Part shown: positions 42,748 through 47,124 of the stretch, piece after piece
Position numbering within the stretch: position 1 is the stretch's first letter
How the letters are laid out: each line of letters begins with the position of its first letter
NCBI GenBank assembly: GCA_029931975.1
Contig: JAOZQY010000026.1
Span: 1-47,124 of the forward strand
Length of the DNA: 47,124 nucleotides
Source: Bacteroidales bacterium
Lineage (GTDB): Bacteria; Bacteroidota; Bacteroidia; Bacteroidales; GCA-2748055
Direction of reading: 5' to 3'
Translations under genes and position numbers: made by a program
The notes under the pieces: model-generated
What the model was told of the DNA's origin: nothing
The model's input: only the letters and a program-made list of their open reading frames with translations
Database searches by the model: none

Positions 42748-45225
42748 ATGTCCGTACCGGCTTTGTATGCACAGGTAATACTACCACTGGCTGTTGAGGG
42801 CTTCTATACCTATTTGGTTCCTGAAGCCATGCGGGAGCGTTTGGTGCCCGGGAGTCGTGTGTTGGTTTCATTTGGAAAGAAGCGTATATACAGCGCCATT
42901 GTCCGTTCCTTACAAAATGAACCTCCGGAAGGCTTTCAGGCAAAAAGCATTCTCGATTTGCTCGATGATTCTCCCCTTGTAAATGAAAAACAGCTGGCAC
43001 TCTGGGATTGGATTGCTTCCTACTATATGTGCACACCGGGAGAAGTGATGCGGGCCGCCTTACCTTCGGGATTAAGGCCCGAAAGTGAATCGAAAGTGCG
43101 CTATAGCTACAAGTATGAGGATGATCTTGTTCTGGATCAGTATGAAAGACTGCTGTTGGAGCATGTTAAGGATCAGGGAGAAGTGAGCATTGGGGACCTT
43201 CAGCTGACGGAGCTTTCAAAAAACCCGCTGAAACTCTTAAAGCAACTGGTGGAGAAAGGTGCAGTGGAGATCAATGAATTTGTCCGTCCCGGAGCTGCTC
43301 ACAAATCGGTAAGCTATATTAGGTTTTCTGAGGCTTACAGGACAGAAAAGGCACTTCATACATTGCTGGATCAACTCCTTCGGGCACCCAGGCAGAAAGA
43401 GTTCGTGGAGCACCTGCTTTCTCTGATAGTTGCCGGGAGCAAAGGTCTGGCAACTGAACTAAAGAAGATGGAGCTTGTAAAGGATCAGGGGGATGCCGGC
43501 GCATTATCTGCCCTGATTAAGAAAGGGGTGCTGGAACAGTTTATCAGGGAAGAGTTAGGACAGGATCATGATAACAGTGAGAATCCTGGCACTCCAAATA
43601 AATTGAATATAGAACAGCAGGCTGGCTTGAAAAAAATCAGGGAACAGTTTGTAACTCATCAGACAGTATTGTTGCATGGTGTTACCTCCAGCGGGAAGAC
43701 AGAGCTCTATATTCACCTGATTCAGGAGATGATGGAGCAGGGCAAGCAAGTACTCTATCTACTGCCTGAAATCGCCCTGACCACCCAGATCATTCAGCGA
43801 ATCAGCAGGGTATTTGGAAGCAGGGTAGGAGTGTACCACTCCAGGTACAGTGATTCCCAGCGGGTACATGTTTACCGGAACCTGCTGGGCTTAACCGATG
43901 ATGGAACTTATGGTGTAGTTATAGGGGTTCGCTCGGCCATTTTTCTTCCCTTTCAAAACCTGGGATTGGTTATCATAGATGAGGAGCATGAAAACACCTA
44001 CAAACAGCACGATCCTGCCCCAAGGTATCATGCCCGCGATACGGCACAGGTACTCTCCCTTCATCACAATGCCAGGGTATTGATGGGCACTGCTACCCCA
44101 TCCTTCGAGTCGCTTCACAATGCCCGCACAGAAAAATTTGCATATGTAAGCCTTTCTACTCGTTTTGGTGAAGTGGAACCTCCGGAGATTATTCTGGCCG
44201 ATATAAAAGTGGCCACCAAACGAAAACAAATGGTTTCGCACTTCACCCCACAATTGATGGAGGCGATCAGGGAGGCCCTTGAGGAAAAGGAGCAGGTGAT
44301 CCTCTTTCAAAACAGACGTGGATTCTCTCACTACATTGTGTGCAACGAATGCAGCCATATTCCAAAATGTTACCGTTGCGATGTGAGCCTGACTTACCAC
44401 AAATACAGTGGGAAACTGGAGTGTCACTACTGTGGACATAAGGAAAGCATGCCCCTGGCATGTCCCTCTTGCGGATCCCCCAGCATGAGCATGAAGGGAT
44501 TTGGAACAGAGCAAATTGAGGATGAACTTCCCCTGATATTTGAGGGAATCCGGGTGGGTCGTTTGGATACAGATACAGCCCGGTCGCTTAGCCGTACCCG
44601 GATCATGATAAGTCAATTTGAAGAAGGGAAACTGGATCTGCTCATTGGAACTCAGATGCTTTCCAAAGGACTGGATTTTGGTAATGTGACCCTTGTGGGT
44701 GTACTTGATGCGGATCAAATGCTGCATTTTCCTGATTTCCGGGCCTTTGAGCGAAGCTACCAGTTGGTTTCACAGGTTAGCGGCAGGGCTGGGAGAAGAA
44801 AGAAGAGAGGGAAAGTGATTGTCCAGACCATGGATCCGGAGCATCCTGTGATTCAGTTTATCTACAACAATGATTTCGAAGGTCTCTATGCCGACCAGAT
44901 GGAGGAGCGTGAGCTTTTTGGTTATCCTCCTTTCAAAAGGATGATCAGGATAAATTTCCGACATAAAATTCCTTCCATCCTTGATGGTGCCACGGATTTG
45001 ATTGCCAGGGAATTGAAAGAAATATTTTCCAGCCGTGTTCTTGGCCCCCAGTACCCTCCCGTGAGAAAGACCCACAATATGTTTCAGAAGCAGATCATTC
45101 TGAAGATAGAAAGGGAGGTAAGCTATGAGCGGGCACGGGAATTATTAAAGGAGGTTCTTGCCCGACTTTCCGGCAATGAAGTATATCGTTCGGTTCGGAT
45201 CTCAGTGGATGTGGACCCCTATTGA
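42748..45225 (+). CDS. priA: Primosomal replication helicase PriA
   Basis: PriA restarts replication at stalled or recombined forks. The 825-residue protein has the N-terminal 3'-end-binding domain (VLVSFGKKRIYSAIV). The helicase core has Walker A HGVTSSGKTELY, DEEH box VIIDEEHENTYKQ and GTATPSFES. A zinc cluster has eight cysteines (CNECSHIPKCYRCDVSLTYH, then CHYCGHKE and ACPSCGS), followed by SGRAGRRKKRG of motif VI and a C-terminal domain (DPY end). Length is somewhat above the E. coli protein (about 730), with the extra residues mostly in the 150-290 linker/winged-helix region. Confidence 0.96.
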   Translation: MSVPALYAQVILPLAVEGFYTYLVPEAMRERLVPGSRVLVSFGKKRIYSAIVRSLQNEPPEGFQAKSILDLLDDSPLVNEKQLALWDWIASYYMCTPGEVMRAALPSGLRPESESKVRYSYKYEDDLVLDQYERLLLEHVKDQGEVSIGDLQLTELSKNPLKLLKQLVEKGAVEINEFVRPGAAHKSVSYIRFSEAYRTEKALHTLLDQLLRAPRQKEFVEHLLSLIVAGSKGLATELKKMELVKDQGDAGALSALIKKGVLEQFIREELGQDHDNSENPGTPNKLNIEQQAGLKKIREQFVTHQTVLLHGVTSSGKTELYIHLIQEMMEQGKQVLYLLPEIALTTQIIQRISRVFGSRVGVYHSRYSDSQRVHVYRNLLGLTDDGTYGVVIGVRSAIFLPFQNLGLVIIDEEHENTYKQHDPAPRYHARDTAQVLSLHHNARVLMGTATPSFESLHNARTEKFAYVSLSTRFGEVEPPEIILADIKVATKRKQMVSHFTPQLMEAIREALEEKEQVILFQNRRGFSHYIVCNECSHIPKCYRCDVSLTYHKYSGKLECHYCGHKESMPLACPSCGSPSMSMKGFGTEQIEDELPLIFEGIRVGRLDTDTARSLSRTRIMISQFEEGKLDLLIGTQMLSKGLDFGNVTLVGVLDADQMLHFPDFRAFERSYQLVSQVSGRAGRRKKRGKVIVQTMDPEHPVIQFIYNNDFEGLYADQMEERELFGYPPFKRMIRINFRHKIPSILDGATDLIARELKEIFSSRVLGPQYPPVRKTHNMFQKQIILKIEREVSYERARELLKEVLARLSGNEVYRSVRISVDVDPY

Positions 45226-45236
45226 GTATAAAAGAT

Positions 45237-45244
45237 TATCTTTG
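45237..45244 (+). promoter_or_regulatory. -7 promoter element of the heptose-phosphate kinase gene
   Basis: TATCTTTG matches TAnnTTTG in the 38-base gap after priA and lies 19 bases before the ATG at 45264. No clear -33 element is present at standard spacing. Confidence 0.5.
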
Positions 45245-45263
45245 CGCAGATTTATAAGAAAGC

Positions 45264-46268
45264 ATGTTTGAATCCATTGATTTTAAGTCCGTTTTTACCC
45301 AGTTTACCAACCAGAAAGTGTTGATCATTGGGGATGTAATGATCGATACCTACCTGTGGGGAAGTGTGGCTCGTGTTTCCCCGGAAGCCCCTGTGCCAAT
45401 TGTTTCAGGCGTGATCGAAGAGAACCGCCTTGGTGGAGCTGCCAATGTGGCTTTGAGTATTAAGGCCTTGGGGGCAGTGCCTATTCTTTGTTCTGTTATT
45501 GGTGATGACGACCGGGGCAAACTGATCCTGGAATTGATGGAAGAGCAATTGCTGTCCGATATAGGTTTGGTGGTGGATGAGCATCGTGTGACCACACAGA
45601 AGACCAGGATTATTAGTGGAAACCAGCATTTACTTCGAGTGGATGAGGAGATGGATATCTTCCTGAATAAGAGGGTGCAGGAGGAGTTTATTGAGCTGAT
45701 TACAAGTTTGCTCGAAAGTGGAGGTATCGATGCCATTATCATGCAGGATTATGATAAAGGTGTATTAACTCCCAGGGTGATTTCAGAAGTGATAAGTGCA
45801 TCTGAAAGGGTGGTAGTTCCGGTACTGGTAGATCCGAAGTTCAGGAGCTTTGATCTCTATAAAAAGGTAAAGCTTTTCAAGCCCAACTTCAGGGAGTTGA
45901 CAAAAGGACTTAATCTGGATATCAAGAAGAAGGAAATCGATAAACTTGCCGAAGCCGTAAAAAAATTTCAGATTAAGCAGCAGATCGAGAATCTGCTTGT
46001 TACACTTAGTGACCAGGGAGTGCTCAATTCTGGAGATGGGGAGCTTGTGCATATCCCGGCGGTGAAAAGAGAAATAACAGATGTTTCCGGTGCCGGGGAT
46101 ACTGTAATTGCAGTGGCGGCTCTCTGTCTTATTTCAGGACTTACACCTGCTGAGGCAGCTGCTGTTTCCAACCTGGCCGGTGGACAGGTATGTGAAAAGG
46201 CAGGAGTGGTTCCCGTTAGTTCAGAAACGTTACTTGCTGAATGCAAGGAGTACTTTAAAAGCTCATAA
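45264..46268 (+). CDS. D-glycero-beta-D-manno-heptose-7-phosphate kinase (RfaE1/HldE kinase domain)
   Basis: This PfkB-family kinase phosphorylates heptose-7-phosphate on the way to ADP-heptose for the LPS core. The 334 residues start with the family block VLIIGDVMIDTYLWGSVARVSPEAPVPIV (~18-46) and RLGGAANVALSIKALGA. They end with TDVSGAGDTVIA, where D279 is the catalytic base. Only the kinase half is present; the nucleotidyltransferase half of fused HldE is missing and must be a separate gene elsewhere. Other carbohydrate kinases of the PfkB family are less likely because of the SPEAPVP motif. tRNA-Pro follows 26 bases downstream. Confidence 0.9.
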   Translation: MFESIDFKSVFTQFTNQKVLIIGDVMIDTYLWGSVARVSPEAPVPIVSGVIEENRLGGAANVALSIKALGAVPILCSVIGDDDRGKLILELMEEQLLSDIGLVVDEHRVTTQKTRIISGNQHLLRVDEEMDIFLNKRVQEEFIELITSLLESGGIDAIIMQDYDKGVLTPRVISEVISASERVVVPVLVDPKFRSFDLYKKVKLFKPNFRELTKGLNLDIKKKEIDKLAEAVKKFQIKQQIENLLVTLSDQGVLNSGDGELVHIPAVKREITDVSGAGDTVIAVAALCLISGLTPAEAAAVSNLAGGQVCEKAGVVPVSSETLLAECKEYFKSS

Positions 46269-46276
46269 AGTTTTGG

Positions 46277-46284
46277 TATTTTTG
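46277..46284 (+). promoter_or_regulatory. -7 promoter element of tRNA-Pro
   Basis: TATTTTTG matches TAnnTTTG and ends 10 bases before the tRNA, the same distance as for tRNA-Leu. A TTTA at 46254-46257, 19 bases upstream, is a plausible -33 element inside the end of the kinase gene. Confidence 0.65.
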
Positions 46285-46294
46285 CCTTACAATT

Positions 46295-46368
46295 CGGGGT
46301 ATAGCGCAGCCCGGTAGCGCGCGTCGTTCGGGACGACGAGGTCGTGGGTTCAAATCCCGCTACCCCGA
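46295..46368 (+). tRNA. tRNA-Pro (anticodon CGG)
   Basis: The acceptor stem CGGGGTA/TACCCCG is perfect, with A as discriminator base. The D arm is GCGC...GCGC, the anticodon stem CGTCG/CGACG holds loop TTCGGGA (anticodon CGG, reads CCG), and the T arm has GGTTCAAATCC. CCA is not encoded. A terminator hairpin begins 10 bases downstream. Confidence 0.96.
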
Positions 46369-46378
46369 CAGATAAATG

Positions 46379-46418
46379 AAATGACCTTTGTAAATCAGCA
46401 CATTACAAGGGTCATTTT
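46379..46418 (+). terminator. Hairpin terminator after tRNA-Pro
   Basis: AAATGACCTTTGTAA (46379-46393) pairs with TTACAAGGGTCATTT (46403-46417) over 15 positions with one wobble pair, leaving a 9-base loop. A short T-run (TTTT, then G, then TTT) follows. The stem ends AAAT/ATTT, so it may act in both directions. Confidence 0.75.
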
Positions 46419-46514
46419 GTTTATAATACAAAAAGTAACACAAATTATTTTGCTATCTCCCGTTATCCCAACGACAATTTTCCCAGCAAATCCCAAGGTG
46501 GGATTGGAATTCTG

Positions 46515-46532
46515 TGTTGCAATATTGCAACA
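46515..46532. repeat. 18-bp perfect palindrome
   Basis: TGTTGCAATATTGCAACA is its own reverse complement over 18 bases. It lies in the otherwise gene-free 46419-46656 region between the tRNA terminator and the transposase. Possible readings are a regulator operator or a mobile-element end. A second smaller palindrome, TAGAAT-TT-ATTCTA, is nearby at 46565-46578. Confidence 0.7.
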
Positions 46533-46631
46533 TAAAGGGTACGGTCCCTTATGCTATTCTGGTATAGAATTTATTCTACAGATCGATCAAATGATGAAAC
46601 CTATTTGACAAATCTAAAGTAAGATTTCAAA

Positions 46632-46670
46632 ATATTTCACCCGATAATTTCTGATTTTAGCATATTTCAC
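46632..46670. repeat. Direct repeat ATATTTCAC near the transposase 3' end
   Basis: ATATTTCAC occurs at 46632-46640 and again at 46662-46670, spaced by 30 bases. The second copy covers the last codons of the transposase. Nine bases is short, so this could be chance; it might mark the end of the insertion sequence. Confidence 0.35.
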
Positions 46671-47124
46671 AAGGTTCTTTTATATTTTGCTGCAATCTTA
46701 ACTGTTTGGCTTCCTGTATCTGCTTCTGCCATTGGCCTGTAGGCAAAGGGGTTCCGATCAAGGCTTCATACGGAGTGCGTCCTTTCAGGGAGTGATGGGG
46801 TCGTTCATATTGATAATCAGGAATGATCCAGTCCAGCAGTTTTCTTAATTCATGAATATCCTTGAAGTCGTGTTTGAAAAGATAATGATACTTGATGATC
46901 TTATTCTGGGCTTCTACCATTGAGTTTGAGAAACGGATATCTTTTCCGGCAATGATTTTTTGAACGCTAACCTCCTCGGAACTGATGTAGTCATCCACGG
47001 TGTTGTTATTGTTTTCAACTCCGCCGTCAACGATGAGTCTGACATCCTCCCCGGGAACCATTATATACTGCTCAAAGGCTTGCTTGATGCTTTGCATGCG
47101 GATTTCGGCAGACACCTTCTCAGA
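46657..47124 (-). mobile_element. DDE transposase, C-terminal part of an IS3-like element (partial)
   Basis: The frame enters from the right edge, so the GTG at 47113-47115 is internal. The visible ~155 residues are the second half of an rve/DDE integrase core. VRLIVDGGVEN holds the second catalytic Asp, SNSMVEAQNKIIKYHYLFKH holds the catalytic Glu followed by the K/N-rich helix, and DYQYERPHHSLKGRTPYEAL is the classic IS3/IS481-type C-terminal motif. A Lys/Gln-rich tail ends the protein. Terminal inverted repeats cannot be identified because only one end is in view. Whether the copy is intact is unknown. Confidence 0.88.

Noticed and set aside
43891-44727. Minus-strand open frame of 278 codons
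   Set aside because: It lies antisense to priA. The translation has no recognisable motif and no promoter element or neighbouring gene context.
46381-46608. Plus-strand open frame of 75 codons after tRNA-Pro
   Set aside because: It begins inside the terminator hairpin, has no promoter, and its hydrophobic, low-complexity translation matches nothing I know.
1-47124. CRISPR array, prophage or defence island
   Set aside because: No regularly spaced repeats, phage structural genes, integrase, or known defence genes were seen. The only mobile gene is the transposase at the right edge.

Overview
The window looks like a chromosomal segment from a Bacteroidota bacterium, probably of the Bacteroidales/Marinilabiliales type. 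Evidence for this: (i) many genes and both tRNAs are preceded by the Bacteroidota -7 promoter element TAnnTTTG; (ii) Shine-Dalgarno sequences are mostly weak or absent, with greA a striking exception; (iii) there is a PorQ gene and a remnant of a type IX secretion (T9SS) C-terminal sorting domain; (iv) there is a pair of DUF4369/TlpA-like lipoproteins; (v) glycogen genes are of the GT3/GH13_8/GH133/GH57 kind. Almost all of the window is dense housekeeping sequence. No CRISPR array, prophage or defence island is visible, and the only mobile element is a partial transposase at the right edge.

Layout. 1-360 is the 3' end of a membrane pyrophosphatase gene with a terminator. 421-1200 is a gene-poor stretch holding two decayed remnants. 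1205-4350 (minus) is a three-gene unit: two TlpA-like lipoproteins that have lost the CxxC motif, then lpxH. 4484-13369 (plus) is a glycogen/alpha-glucan operon: debranching enzyme, GT4 glycosyltransferase, GH57 glucanotransferase/amylase, and a 1401-residue GT3 glycogen synthase-GT35 phosphorylase fusion. A convergent branching enzyme gene (13429-15441) completes the set. 15544-18333 holds ribF, a frameshifted outer-membrane-like gene and ahcY. 18437-20400 holds a Rieske-like lipoprotein, a small membrane-anchored unknown, greA and a HIT protein. 20403-24066 (minus) is rplU-rpmA-serS-EamA-ruvC.

24216-27774 (plus) is a tight unit of bifunctional nuclease, CNT nucleoside transporter, stand-alone receiver and GT2 glycosyltransferase. 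27767-31670 (minus) is recQ followed by an ABC-2 exporter pair. 31774-33536 is tatC-lptB, followed by tRNA-Leu(UAG). 33760-39015 is tig-clpP-clpX-EamA-glycosyltransferase. 39046-41690 is porQ-cmk-ispH, then pfkA, priA, a heptose-phosphate kinase gene, tRNA-Pro(CGG) with a terminator, and the truncated DDE transposase.

The strongest themes are these. Carbon storage uses a glycogen gene set built from families typical of eukaryotes, with synthase and phosphorylase fused in one chain. Envelope functions recur: LpxH, LptB, heptose kinase, PorQ, TatC and lipoproteins. Several proteins depart from their family norm: two thioredoxin-fold lipoproteins without CxxC, a Rieske-like lipoprotein with altered ligands, and Lys/Ala-rich or charged tails on ribosomal protein L21, the GH57 enzyme and TatC. 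I did not find a clearly new multi-gene system. The best candidates for undescribed biology are the GT3-GT35 fusion operon, the CxxC-less lipoprotein pair and the Rieske-like lipoprotein.
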